In this document: piece by piece, positions 14,809 through 22,848 of the stretch
How the letters are laid out: the number at the start of each line of letters is the position of its first letter
Numbering within the stretch: the first letter of the stretch is position 1
Origin: DASYHS01 sp035998295
GTDB lineage: Bacteria; Pseudomonadota; Alphaproteobacteria; Azospirillales; Azospirillaceae
Direction of reading: 5' to 3'
Assembly: GCF_035998295.1 (NCBI RefSeq)
Contig: NZ_DASYHS010000122.1
Location: 1-29,560, forward strand
DNA length: 29,560 nt
The notes under the pieces: generated by a model
What the model saw: only the letters and a program-made list of their open reading frames with translations
Told to the model about the DNA's origin: nothing
The model's database searches: none
Program-made: the position numbers and the translations under genes

Positions 14809-14850
14809 ATGGCCGACGATGCCGAGCGAACCGGTGAGGGCGCACGATGA
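14809..14850 (+). CDS. 13-residue leader ORF upstream of the EamA-type transporter
   Basis: ATG followed by MADDAERTGEGAR and a TGA whose bases overlap the transporter start (ATGA). A very strong ribosome site, GAGAGGGGGAGACGG, precedes it, stronger than the GTGAGGG site before the transporter. The arrangement suggests translational coupling, or a regulatory leader peptide; no run of one amino acid hints at attenuation. It could instead be a chance ORF that uses the transporter's own ribosome-loading region. Confidence 0.45.
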   Translation: MADDAERTGEGAR

Positions 14851-15857
14851 GCGCATCCTCCTTCCTCGTCCTCGGCGCGTCGCTTCTGAGCTGGGCGGTG
14901 CTTCTCGTCACCAGCCGCGTGCTCCTGGTCGGATCGGGGCTGGACCCCTGGCTGTTCACGCTCATCCAGATGACGGCCGGCGGCGCGTTCCTGATGGTGA
15001 TCGCCGGACGCGGCACGGGCATCATGGAGGCGCTGCGCAATCCCTATACCTGGCTCTACGGCGTGCTGCGCGTCGCGACCGCCGCGTTCTTCACCGCCGC
15101 CCTGGTGCATACCACGACCGCCAACGCCGCCTTCCTCGGCATCGTATCCGTGCCGATCAGCATGGTCGTCCTGTGGCTCGTACTTTCCCGCCGGCCTTCG
15201 CGCCTGGAGCTGCCGGGCCACGTGGCGGTCCTTCTGGGGCTCGCCCTTCTGGCGCAGAGTCTGGAGGGCGGCTGGCGCAATCCCGCCCTCGTCCTCATGA
15301 TGCTGTCGGAGCTCTGCGTCGTCGTCTCCACATTGATCGCCGAGCTGCATCCGCTCAATCAGACCGACGACACGCGGCAGCGGGCACGCCTTACCGGCAT
15401 CATGCTGCTCGCGAGCGCGCTCTTCATGCTGGCGGCGGCACTTGGCCTCGGCCTCCTCGCGCGATGGCTGCCAGGTCTCCGCATGGCGGTGCCGGGCGAC
15501 CTGGCGTGGGTGGCCGATCCCGCCCTTGCGCTCGACCCCTATCTCTGGGCATCGGCCGGCCTGGTGGGAGTGCTGTTGCGGGGGCCTTCGGTGTTCCTGT
15601 CCCTGAAAGCCATTCATCGCGTCCGGACCGAGAACTACATCGCCGGCGTGGCGGCGCTTCCGTTCATGAGCCTCGCTCTCGAGGCGGCGGCGACGGCGCT
15701 CGGCTGGCTCGCACCGGCACCGCCGGCAGGTGCCGCAACCTTGTTCGGCACGGTGGCGACCCTCGGGTCGCTGAGCGTGCTCTGGACGCGATCGAGGAAG
15801 GCAAAGGCAGGTATCGCCGCGCCCGCCGGCAAGAGGGTCCGGACCGGGACCGGCTGA
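14847..15857 (+). CDS. EamA/DMT-superfamily-type membrane transporter
   Basis: A 336-residue integral membrane protein with about ten hydrophobic segments (from FLVLGASLLSWAVLLVTSRV and IQMTAGGAFLMVIAG to AATLFGTVATLGSLSVLW), the size and pattern of drug/metabolite exporters. A segment of ~30 polar residues (ELHPLNQTDDTRQRARL) separates the two five-helix halves, as in EamA repeats. The solute is unknown. Start and upstream leader ORF overlap in ATGA. The C-terminal tail is basic (RKAKAGIAAPAGKRVRTG), expected to be cytoplasmic. Base composition looks slightly less GC-extreme than its neighbours, a weak hint of different ancestry. It converges with the amylase-family gene. Confidence 0.75.
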   Translation: MSASSFLVLGASLLSWAVLLVTSRVLLVGSGLDPWLFTLIQMTAGGAFLMVIAGRGTGIMEALRNPYTWLYGVLRVATAAFFTAALVHTTTANAAFLGIVSVPISMVVLWLVLSRRPSRLELPGHVAVLLGLALLAQSLEGGWRNPALVLMMLSELCVVVSTLIAELHPLNQTDDTRQRARLTGIMLLASALFMLAAALGLGLLARWLPGLRMAVPGDLAWVADPALALDPYLWASAGLVGVLLRGPSVFLSLKAIHRVRTENYIAGVAALPFMSLALEAAATALGWLAPAPPAGAATLFGTVATLGSLSVLWTRSRKAKAGIAAPAGKRVRTGTG

Positions 15858-15862
15858 CGACA

Positions 15863-15896
15863 CTGCCGGCCCGGCCGTGCGCGACCACGCCGGCAG
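15863..15896. terminator. Possible bidirectional hairpin between transporter and amylase-family gene
   Basis: CTGCCGGC (15863-15870) and GCCGGCAG (15889-15896) form a perfect 8-bp stem around an 18-base loop in the 46-base gap between two convergent genes. There is no T-run on the + strand. Position is the main support. Confidence 0.35.
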
Positions 15897-15903
15897 CGCG
15901 CCT

Positions 15904-17901
15904 TTACAAGCGGGCGCGCAGGACCATCGAGCCGTAGGCGGGCAGGCGCAGGGCGGGCGCCCGGGGGTCGAGCACCGCCGTCCCGCCGTTCAGGAGGTCG
16001 TCGAAGCGGCCGGTCCCCGTGACGGCCGGGCCGGCCGGGTCCAGGCCGACATCGACCGCCTCGCCGCCGAAATTGAGCAGGACCAGCACGTCCCCGGCCG
16101 GCGTCGCGCCGGGCCGGCGATAGGCCAGCACCACGTCGTCGCGGGTGGTCCGCACCGGCTCGATCTCGCGCGAGCGCAGCGCCGGGACGTCGCGGCGCAG
16201 GGCCGCCAGCCGGGTCAGGTGGGGCGTCAGGCCGTGGTCGTCGCGCCACGCGATCGGCGGGCCCTCGTCATAGGGCTCGAACGCGGCGCCGACCTCGTCG
16301 CCGTTGTAGACCAGCGGCAGGCCCGGCGCCGTGAACAGGAGCACCGCCGCCACCCGGGTGCGCGCGGGCCCGTGCCGCGTCACGAAACGCGCGCCGGTAT
16401 CGTTGTTGTTCAGGAAGCGCAGGACCAGGGTGTCGTCGGGAAAGCCGGCGCCGCCGTTGACCAGCGCGGCGCGCAGCAGCCCCGGGTCGGCGTCGGCACC
16501 GCCCTCGCCGAAGGCGTCGCGCCACGCCCATTCGCCCAGCCGGCCGGTCCAGTCGTAGGCGGCGTCGAAGCCGTTGGCGACGTGGTAGGGGTCGCGGGCC
16601 GAGGCCTCGGCCAGCAGGAACAGGTCGGGGTCGATGCGCTTCAGCTCGGCGCGCCAATGCGGCCAGAACTCCGGCGCCCGCTCCTGCACGCCCCAGCTCG
16701 CGTCGACCCGGAAGCCGTCGATGCCGAACTCCCGGACCCAGTGCGCGAAGCCCGCGACGACGTAGTTGCCGACCTCGGGGTTGTCGAAGTCGAGGTTCTT
16801 GAGGTTCTCCCAGTCGAAGTAGTGGGTGGCGCGGCCTTCGGCGTCGCGCTCGAACCAGCCGTGATAGGGCGACGCGGCGCCGCGTCGCGCCGTGTCCCGA
16901 TAGTAGGGGTGCCGGTCCGAGACGTGGTTCGGCACGAAGTCCATCAGGACGCGCAGGCCGCGCGCATGCGCCGCGTCGACCAGGGCGCGCAGGTCGTCCG
17001 GCGTCCCGAAGGCGGGACGCACGCGGAAGGGATCGACGACGGCGTAGCCGAAATCGTCCGGCGGGGAATCGGTGATCGGCGACAGCCAGATCGCGGTCGC
17101 GCCGAGGGCGGCGATCGCGTCCAGGCGCGCGGCGACGGCGCGCAGGCCGTCCGGCCCGAACAGGAACGGCACCACCCCGTAGAGGACGGCGTCGTCGACC
17201 CAGGCGGGATGCTCGCGCGCGAGGTCGACGGCGACGGGCGCGCCGCCTTCGACCCGGAAGACGGCCGTGCTTTCGTCCGCGCGCCCCAGCGCGTCGGTCG
17301 CGCGCAAGGTCACGTAGTACTCGCCGTCGGCCGGGGGGACGGGGATCTCGACGCGCTCGCCGGCCGCCGGCAACGCCAGCGGGGCCGGGTTGCCGGGACG
17401 CGCGCGCCACTCGTAGCGCAGGACCGGGGCCGGCGTGCCGCGCGCGCGCTCGGTGCGGCCGGCGTCCAGCCGGACGGTACCGCCATCCACGCGGGTGCGG
17501 ATCCAGGCCTTGGGGCCGTCCTCCAGGCGCAGGTGCCAGTCCAGCGGCGCCGAGAGCGCCACCTCCGCCCCGTCCCGGCGGCAGACCGCCCGGACGGGGT
17601 TGGCGCCGGGCCGCAAGGGCACCGCGGCCTCGAACGCGGCACCGTCCAGCCAAGCCGGCACCTCGCCGGCGGGCGAGCGCACCGCGACCTCGTCGCAGGC
17701 GCCGGGCTCGACCCGGCCGCGGACCGGCTTCGTGAAGCTCCAGGCGTCGCCGCCGGCGCCGTCCAGGACGAGCGCGGGGGCCAGGACGAGCGCCGGGCCG
17801 GCCGCGAGCGCCGGCGCGTCCGCGAGCACGAGCGCCAGCAGGCACCAGGAGGCGCGCCCGAGCTTCCGGATCATGGTAGAAAAACGGTCAGCCGGTTTCA
17901 C
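15904..17901 (-). CDS. Secreted GH13 alpha-amylase-family enzyme
   Basis: A 665-residue protein acting on alpha-glucans or related sugars. A signal peptide is likely (basic MIRKLGR, then WCLLALVLADAPALA). Residues ~40-225 are beta-rich, with an Ig-like end (YYVTLRATDALGRADESTAV). The GH13 barrel follows: ATAIWLSPI, region I DFVPNHVS (~320), region II DGFRVDAS (nucleophile Asp ~398), region III LLAEAS (acid/base Glu ~431) and region IV FLNNNDTG (~498), where the usual His of NHD is Asn. The C-terminal beta domain ends AYGSMVLRARL. I used GTG because GGAG lies 7 bases upstream; the later ATG (17874) has no ribosome site and would give a shorter signal peptide. Divergent from the GST gene. Confidence 0.85.
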   Translation of the reverse strand: MKPADRFSTMIRKLGRASWCLLALVLADAPALAAGPALVLAPALVLDGAGGDAWSFTKPVRGRVEPGACDEVAVRSPAGEVPAWLDGAAFEAAVPLRPGANPVRAVCRRDGAEVALSAPLDWHLRLEDGPKAWIRTRVDGGTVRLDAGRTERARGTPAPVLRYEWRARPGNPAPLALPAAGERVEIPVPPADGEYYVTLRATDALGRADESTAVFRVEGGAPVAVDLAREHPAWVDDAVLYGVVPFLFGPDGLRAVAARLDAIAALGATAIWLSPITDSPPDDFGYAVVDPFRVRPAFGTPDDLRALVDAAHARGLRVLMDFVPNHVSDRHPYYRDTARRGAASPYHGWFERDAEGRATHYFDWENLKNLDFDNPEVGNYVVAGFAHWVREFGIDGFRVDASWGVQERAPEFWPHWRAELKRIDPDLFLLAEASARDPYHVANGFDAAYDWTGRLGEWAWRDAFGEGGADADPGLLRAALVNGGAGFPDDTLVLRFLNNNDTGARFVTRHGPARTRVAAVLLFTAPGLPLVYNGDEVGAAFEPYDEGPPIAWRDDHGLTPHLTRLAALRRDVPALRSREIEPVRTTRDDVVLAYRRPGATPAGDVLVLLNFGGEAVDVGLDPAGPAVTGTGRFDDLLNGGTAVLDPRAPALRLPAYGSMVLRARL

Positions 17902-17933
17902 GTCGATCTCCGCGTCGGGTATCCCGGGCGCGG

Positions 17934-17948
17934 GAACGGTGACCGTTC
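17934..17948. promoter_or_regulatory. Perfect 15-bp palindrome, likely operator
   Basis: GAACGGT-G-ACCGTTC is a perfect 7-1-7 palindrome in the 97-bp gap between the divergent amylase-family and GST genes. It overlaps the predicted -35 of the GST promoter. I do not recognise the binding protein. Confidence 0.5.
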
Positions 17949-17967
17949 ATGGTTAGCAATGTATTAA
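17939..17967 (+). promoter_or_regulatory. Predicted promoter of the glutathione S-transferase gene
   Basis: GTGACC (17939-17944) and TATTAA (17962-17967) are 17 bases apart, each matching the sigma-70 consensus at 4 of 6. The start would fall near 17974, about 25 bases before the ATG. The palindrome covers the -35, which would allow repression or activation. Confidence 0.35.
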
Positions 17968-17998
17968 CGCAGTCCGTCAACGAGGAAGAACAACGCCG

Positions 17999-18637
17999 AT
18001 GATGACGCTCTTCTACAGCCCCGGGGCCTGCTCGCTGGCATCGCACATCGTCCTCGAGGAGACCGGGGCCGCCTACGAGACGCAGCCCGTCGTCCTCGCG
18101 AAGGGCGAGCAGAACGCAGAGAGCTACAGGAAGGTCAATCCCCGCGGCAGGGTGCCGGCGCTGCGGCTCGACGATGGCGCCGTGCTGACCGAGAACCTCG
18201 CGATCCTGACCTATCTCGCGAGGCTGAAGCCCGAGGCCGGGCTGATGCCCGCCGACCCGTTGGCCGAGGCGCGGTGCCTGTCGATGATGGCTTGGTTCTC
18301 GAACTCCGTGCATCCCAGCTTTACCCATGTCGCGCGGCCGTCGCGCTTCGCCGAGGACGAGAGCACGCACGAGGCGCTCAAGGCCACGGGCAGGAAGACG
18401 TTCGAGGCGTACCTGCGGGAGATCGACGGCCTGGTCGAGGGCCGGACCTGGATGCAGGGCGAGCAGTTCACGCTGTGCGACCCGTACGCGCTGGTCTTCT
18501 ACACTTGGGGCGTACGCATCGGGCTGCCGGTCGAGGAGATGGGGAACTACACGGCCTGGAAGGAGCGGATGCTGTCGCGCCCGGCCGTGCGCAAGATCCT
18601 GGAACGCGAGCAGAACCCGCTGCTGCAGGCGGCGTAG
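17999..18637 (+). CDS. Glutathione S-transferase family protein
   Basis: A 212-residue cytosolic GST. The N-terminal thioredoxin-like domain has LFYSPGACSLASHIVLEE, with the Ser/Cys pair used by bacterial (beta-class-like) GSTs, then the cis-Pro in NPRGRVPALRLDDG and the glutathione-binding LTENLAILTYLA. The helical C-terminal domain includes FTLCDPYALVFYTWG, the conserved N-capping box. Such enzymes conjugate or reduce electrophiles and peroxides. Two ATGs lie in a row (MMTLF); GAGGAAG is 11-14 bases upstream, so the second may be used. Convergent with the AraC-type regulator across a 25-base gap. Confidence 0.9.
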   Translation: MMTLFYSPGACSLASHIVLEETGAAYETQPVVLAKGEQNAESYRKVNPRGRVPALRLDDGAVLTENLAILTYLARLKPEAGLMPADPLAEARCLSMMAWFSNSVHPSFTHVARPSRFAEDESTHEALKATGRKTFEAYLREIDGLVEGRTWMQGEQFTLCDPYALVFYTWGVRIGLPVEEMGNYTAWKERMLSRPAVRKILEREQNPLLQAA

Positions 18638-18662
18638 GGCCGACCGCCATCGGGCGACGGCG

Positions 18663-19541
18663 TCACGGCCAGGCCGCGAAGGACTTGTCGACACCGGCGC
18701 GGCCTCGCGGCGCCGCCGCCCTGTGGCGGCCGGGCGGCGTGCCGGTCTTGCGCCTGAAGAAGCGGTTGAAATAGGCGGCGTCGCGGAACCCCAGGGCTTC
18801 CGCGACCTCCGCGACCTGGAGGCCGGAGCCGTCGAGCAGGATCTCGGCCTCGGCGATCAGGCGGTCGTGGATCACCGCCAGCGGCGAGCGGCCGGTGAAA
18901 CGGCGCACCGCGCTGTTCAGCCGGTCGGTCGACACACCCAGGAAGCGGGCGTAGCGGGCGACGGGCCAGTGGTCGCGAATGTGCAGGTCGACGAGGTGCA
19001 GGAAGTTGCGCACGGTGGCGCGCGGCGACGGCAGCGGCTTGGCGACCGCCGGGCCCGACAGCCGCCAGATCTCGATCAGGACCAGCGCAAGGTGATGGCC
19101 AACCGCCTCCTGGGCGCCGGGCCGGTTGGCCGCCAGCTCCTCGCCCACGGTCGCGATCGTGTCGCACAGCCGCCGCGCGGCCGGAGCGTCGAGCTTCGCG
19201 CCCAGCACGGGGTGGAACAGCGCCTCCTGCACCTGGGCCGCGACCGGGCCGGCGGGCACGGCGCGGCCGAGCGCCAGTTCCGGGATCGCGAGCGCCGCCC
19301 CGCGCGAGCCGGCCTCGACGACGAGGGTCCCCGAACGGCCGGCGGGAAGCCAGACGACGCAGGGCGCCGAGAGGGCCGCCCGCGCCTCCCCGATCGCCAG
19401 ATGGCCGCGGCCCGACACCAGGACGACCGCCCGGCTCCTGTTGCCGCGCAGTTTCCATTCCGACGGCGCCAGCGCGCTCGGCAGGATCCGGGCTTCGGTG
19501 CCGGGGACGGTCTCCAGGGCCGGGATCGGCCGGTGGCTCAA
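18663..19541 (-). CDS. AraC/XylS-family transcriptional regulator
   Basis: A 292-residue regulator. Residues ~1-100 look like a cupin-type effector domain (VVLVSGRGHLAIGEARAALS, VVWLPAGRSGTLVVEAG). The last ~100 residues form the double helix-turn-helix: YARFLGVSTDRLNSAVRRFT (first) and LQVAEVAEALGFRDAAYFNR followed by FFRRKTGTPPGRHR (second). It starts at TTG: GGAGGAA lies 6 bases upstream and no ATG or GTG lies in this region of the frame. It is divergent from the branched-chain-type transporter operon, the usual place for an AraC activator, so it probably switches on that operon in response to the imported compound (inference). Confidence 0.88.
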   Translation of the reverse strand: MSHRPIPALETVPGTEARILPSALAPSEWKLRGNRSRAVVLVSGRGHLAIGEARAALSAPCVVWLPAGRSGTLVVEAGSRGAALAIPELALGRAVPAGPVAAQVQEALFHPVLGAKLDAPAARRLCDTIATVGEELAANRPGAQEAVGHHLALVLIEIWRLSGPAVAKPLPSPRATVRNFLHLVDLHIRDHWPVARYARFLGVSTDRLNSAVRRFTGRSPLAVIHDRLIAEAEILLDGSGLQVAEVAEALGFRDAAYFNRFFRRKTGTPPGRHRAAAPRGRAGVDKSFAAWP

Positions 19542-19710
19542 GGCGGTTCCTCCGGGGGGCGTGGCCAGCCCGTCAAAAGTACAATTATATTCGTAATCCG
19601 TCCATTTTTACGCCCCCGCCTCCGGCGTATCGTCTGAGGGTCGGAGGGCCGGGACCCTCCCGACGAAAGAGCCGCCCGACACAAGCGGCCGCCCTTGAGG
19701 AGGAAAGCCC
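19542..19710. promoter_or_regulatory. Divergent control region of the AraC-type gene and the uptake operon
   Basis: An AT-rich island (about 19575-19611) stands out in GC-rich DNA. It holds TATAAT on the - strand (complement of 19584-19589) for the regulator and TATATT on the + strand (19586-19591) for the operon. Neither has a good -35, as expected if the operon needs an activator. A leader hairpin follows, GAGGGTC/GACCCTC (19636-19642, 19653-19659). AGGAGG (19698-19703) is the binding-protein ribosome site. Confidence 0.5.
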
Positions 19711-20940
19711 ATGACGTCGCTTCGGCGCAGGTCCGTCCTGCGCATGCTCGGCCTCGCCGCCACCGTTGCGGCGGCCGGCGCCGGCCTCGGCGCTTCGGCG
19801 CAGGACCGTAATACGGTCAGGATCGGCTACGCCATCTCCAAGACCGGCCCCAATGCCGGCGGCGCCGGCATCACCACCCTGCCGAACTACCAGCTCTGGG
19901 TGAAGGACGTGAACGACGCCGGCGGCCTGAAGCTGCCGGACGGCACGCGGCTGCCGATCGAGGTCGTCGAGTACGACGACCGCTCGCAGACCGAGGAGGT
20001 GGTCCGCGCCACCGAGCGGCTGGCGACGCAGGACGAGGTCGACTTCATCCTGCCGCCCTGGGGCACGGGCTTCAACCTGGCGGTCGCCCCGCTCTACGAC
20101 CGCTTCGGCTATCCGCAGCTCGCCGTCTCGTCGGTGACCGACCGGGCGCCGGAGTTCGTCGAGCGCTGGAAGAACAGCTTCTGGATGCTGGGCGGCGGGC
20201 ACGACTACGCGAGCGCGCTGGCCGGCCTGCTGAAGGACGCCCGCGACCGCGGCGAGATCAACGACAAGGTGGCCATGATCTCGATCGCCGACGGCTTCGG
20301 CATCGACCTCGTCACGGCGGCGCGCCCCGCCCTCGAGGAGGCGGGAATGGACGTCATCTACGACGCGACCTATCCGATCGGCACGTCGGAGTTCGGGCCG
20401 ATGATCAACGAGGCTGCCGGGTCGGGGGCGGACAGCTTCGTCGCCTTCTCCTACCCGCCCGACACCTTCGCGCTGACGCAGCAGATGCAGGTCGCGGACT
20501 TCAACCCCAAGGTCCTCTATCTCGGCGTCGGGGTCGGCTTCCCGCGCTACAAGGAACTGCACGGCGACAACGCCACCGGCGTCATGAGCCTGGGCGGCAT
20601 CGACCCCGGGAACGCGGCGAACGCCGCCTACCGGGCGCGGCACCGGGAAGTGACCGGTCAGGCCCCGGACTACTGGGGCAGCGTCATCACCTATGCCAGC
20701 CTGCAGATGCTGCAGCAGGCGATCGAGCGCGTCGGCCTCGACCGCGAAGCCGTGTCCCGGGAGATCGCCACCGGCACCTTCGACACCGTGCTCGGCGAGA
20801 CGAAGCTGGAGAACAACCAGCTCCGCCAGCTCTGGTGGACCGGCCAGTGGCAGGGCGACGCGTTCGTGGGCGTCGCCCCGCAGGAGCGCGCCGGCGCCAG
20901 CAAGCCCGTGCTGCCGAAGCCGGCCTGGGGCGCGCCCTGA
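19711..20940 (+). CDS. Branched-chain amino acid-type ABC transporter substrate-binding protein
   Basis: A 409-residue periplasmic binding protein of the Peripla_BP_6 (LivJ-like) class. The N-terminus LRRRSVLRMLGLAATVAAA has twin arginines and a hydrophobic stretch, so export may be by Tat. Fold landmarks: VRIGYAISKTGPNAGG, VNDAGGLKLPDG, VEVVEYDD-type strand IEVVEYDDRSQ, DFILPPWGTG, KVAMISIADGFG and YWGSVITYASLQML. Members bind amino acids, amides, urea or aromatic acids; the adjacent aldehyde dehydrogenase and SDR favour a compound degraded by oxidation. ATG is fixed by AGGAGG 7 bases upstream. It leads the operon and is separated from the permease by a very stable palindrome. Confidence 0.9.
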   Translation: MTSLRRRSVLRMLGLAATVAAAGAGLGASAQDRNTVRIGYAISKTGPNAGGAGITTLPNYQLWVKDVNDAGGLKLPDGTRLPIEVVEYDDRSQTEEVVRATERLATQDEVDFILPPWGTGFNLAVAPLYDRFGYPQLAVSSVTDRAPEFVERWKNSFWMLGGGHDYASALAGLLKDARDRGEINDKVAMISIADGFGIDLVTAARPALEEAGMDVIYDATYPIGTSEFGPMINEAAGSGADSFVAFSYPPDTFALTQQMQVADFNPKVLYLGVGVGFPRYKELHGDNATGVMSLGGIDPGNAANAAYRARHREVTGQAPDYWGSVITYASLQMLQQAIERVGLDREAVSREIATGTFDTVLGETKLENNQLRQLWWTGQWQGDAFVGVAPQERAGASKPVLPKPAWGAP

Positions 20941-20946
20941 GCTTGT

Positions 20947-20972
20947 CCCCCCGCGGCCCGGGCCGCGGGGGG
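20947..20972 (+). terminator. 26-bp perfect palindrome between binding-protein and permease genes
   Basis: The 26 bases read identically on both strands: a 13-base arm (six C, then GCGGCCC) and its complement meet with no spacer, beginning 6 bases after the binding-protein stop. No T-run follows. As in other ABC import operons, such a hairpin may stabilise the upstream message or stop part of transcription, giving more binding protein than permease. Confidence 0.55.
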
Positions 20973-21013
20973 CACCCGATGCCAGACCATCCGACACCGA
21001 GGGGGGCGGCCCG

Positions 21014-21886
21014 ATGCTCGCCACGACGGCAATAGCCGGGCTCGTGCTCGGCGGCACCTACGCGCTGGTCGCCCTGGGCCTGACCCTGCAATACGGCATC
21101 GCGCGGATCATGAACCTCGCCTACGGCGAAATCATCATCGCCGCCGCCTTCCTGGCCTATGTCCTCTACCATGGCCTGGGCGTGAACCCGGTCGCGGGCC
21201 TGCTCGTCGTCGTGCCGGCGGGCTTCGCCTTCGGCTACGCCCTCTACGGCCTGATGATGCGGCCGCTGGTCGCCCGGGCGAAGGACCGCGCAGGGCTGGA
21301 AACGGACTCGATCCTCGCCACCTTCGGCGTGCTGTTCGTGATCCAGGGCGTCATGCTGGTCGCCTTCGGCAGCAACTACACCAGCTACTCGTTCCTGAAC
21401 GTCGGGGTCGACGTGCTCGGCGCCACCATGGCGGCCAACCGGCTGCTGGCGCTCTGCCTCGCCGTGGCGCTGGCCGGCGGGCTGTACCTGCTGCTGACGC
21501 GGACCCGCTGGGGCACGGCGTTGCGTGCCGTCGCCGTGGCGCCGCAATCGGCCCCGCTGGTCGGCATCGACGTCGACCGCATGGCCCGCTTCGCCTTTGC
21601 GCTCGGCGCGGCGCTGGCGGCCGCGGGCGGGGTCGTGATCTCCATGTACCAGACCTTCACCGCGACCTCGGGCGTCGTCTTCACGATGAAGGCGCTGATC
21701 GTCGTCATCATGGGCGGCGTCGGAAACCTTCCGGGCGCGCTCTCGGCCGGCCTGATCCTGGGCCTCGCCGAGACCGTCATCGCGACCCATGTCGATCCCG
21801 GCCTGACCCTGGCGGCGACATACGCCATCTTCCTCGCCGTCCTGCTGTGGCGGCCGTCGGGCCTGTTCGGGAGGGCCGCGCGATGA
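21014..21886 (+). CDS. Branched-chain-type ABC transporter permease, LivH-like
   Basis: A 290-residue inner-membrane permease of the LivH class with about eight membrane segments. Seen: IAGLVLGGTYALVALGLTLQYG, the family signature GIARIMNLAYGE, FLVIQG-type segment FVIQGVMLVAFG, RAVAVAPQSAPLVGIDVDRM (the cytoplasmic loop that touches the ATPases) and the end IVVIMGGVGNLPGALSAG. The ATG has GAGGGGGG 7 bases upstream. It pairs with the LivM-like permease, whose ATG overlaps its TGA. Confidence 0.9.
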   Translation: MLATTAIAGLVLGGTYALVALGLTLQYGIARIMNLAYGEIIIAAAFLAYVLYHGLGVNPVAGLLVVVPAGFAFGYALYGLMMRPLVARAKDRAGLETDSILATFGVLFVIQGVMLVAFGSNYTSYSFLNVGVDVLGATMAANRLLALCLAVALAGGLYLLLTRTRWGTALRAVAVAPQSAPLVGIDVDRMARFAFALGAALAAAGGVVISMYQTFTATSGVVFTMKALIVVIMGGVGNLPGALSAGLILGLAETVIATHVDPGLTLAATYAIFLAVLLWRPSGLFGRAAR

Positions 21887-22848
21887 GCCTGCGCACCCTG
21901 GGCGCCGGCATCGCCCTGGCGGCGGTCTGCGCCGCCCTCGTCCTGGCCCCGCTTCACCTCGACGCCTACGGCCTCGGGCTGATGATCGGCATCGTCGGAT
22001 ACGCGACCCTGGCGACGGCCTGGGCGCTGTTCTCCGGGCCGACCCGCTACGTCTCGCTGGCGACCGTCGCCTTCTTCGGGCTCGGCGCCTACGTGGTCGC
22101 GGTGCTGGGCGAAACCCTGCCCCATGCGCTGGTCCTGGTGGCCGCGGCGCTGGTCGGGCTTGCGGTGGCGCTCGTCGTCGGGCTCGCGACGCTGAGGCTG
22201 GCCGGCGTCTACTTCGTCATCTTCACCTTCGGCCTCGCCGAGCTCGTGCGCCAGCTCGTCACCTGGTACGAGATCAACGTCACCGGCACGCTCGGCCGCT
22301 ACATCTTCCTGCCGATCGGGCCGAAGGAGATCTACTGGCAGCTCCTGGCGCTCGCGGCCGGGACGCTGCTGCTGTCGTGGCGGGTCGGGCGCAACCGGAT
22401 CGGCCTCGCGCTCAAGGTGATCGGCGACGACGAGGTCGTCGCGGCCCATAGCGGCATCGACATCATCCGCACCAAGCTCGCCCTGTTCGCCGCCAGCGCC
22501 GTCATCATCACGCTGGCCGGCGCGATCCAGGCGCCGCGCTGGACCTATGTCGAGCCGAGCATCGTCTTCAACCCGACGATCTCGTTCCTGACGCTGATCA
22601 TGGCGCTGCTCGGCGGCGCGCGCCGGCTGTGGGGCCCGGCCTGCGGCGCGGTGCCGCTGTTCCTGCTGTTCGAGTGGCTGTCGGCGAATTTCCCGAACCA
22701 CTATCCGATCATCCTCGGCCTGCTGTTCATCGCGATCGTCTTCCTGCTGCCGAACGGCGTGCTGGCCTTCGCCGAGGATCTGTGGCGGCGCGCCGGGACG
22801 CCCCGCAGGCGCCGGCCGGCGGCCCGGGGGGAGGAGACGGCGCGATGA
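21883..22848 (+). CDS. Branched-chain-type ABC transporter permease, LivM-like
   Basis: A 321-residue inner-membrane permease of the LivM class. Seen: IGIVGYATLATAWALFSGPT, RYVSLATVAFFGLGAYV, LRLAGVYFVIFTFGLAELVR (the LivM signature region), GLALKVIGDDEVVAAHSGID (ATPase-contact loop) and LIMALLGGARRLWGPACGA. About nine to ten membrane segments, then a basic tail RRAGTPRRRRPAARGEE. ATGA overlaps at both ends join it to the flanking genes, so the four transporter genes are tightly coupled. Some LivM proteins carry an extra cytoplasmic domain; this one does not. Confidence 0.9.
   Translation: MSLRTLGAGIALAAVCAALVLAPLHLDAYGLGLMIGIVGYATLATAWALFSGPTRYVSLATVAFFGLGAYVVAVLGETLPHALVLVAAALVGLAVALVVGLATLRLAGVYFVIFTFGLAELVRQLVTWYEINVTGTLGRYIFLPIGPKEIYWQLLALAAGTLLLSWRVGRNRIGLALKVIGDDEVVAAHSGIDIIRTKLALFAASAVIITLAGAIQAPRWTYVEPSIVFNPTISFLTLIMALLGGARRLWGPACGAVPLFLLFEWLSANFPNHYPIILGLLFIAIVFLLPNGVLAFAEDLWRRAGTPRRRRPAARGEETAR

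Noticed and set aside
17933..17954. GGAAC...GTT before the glutathione S-transferase gene
   Set aside because: The spacer is only 14 bases; the GGAAC is better explained as part of the palindrome.
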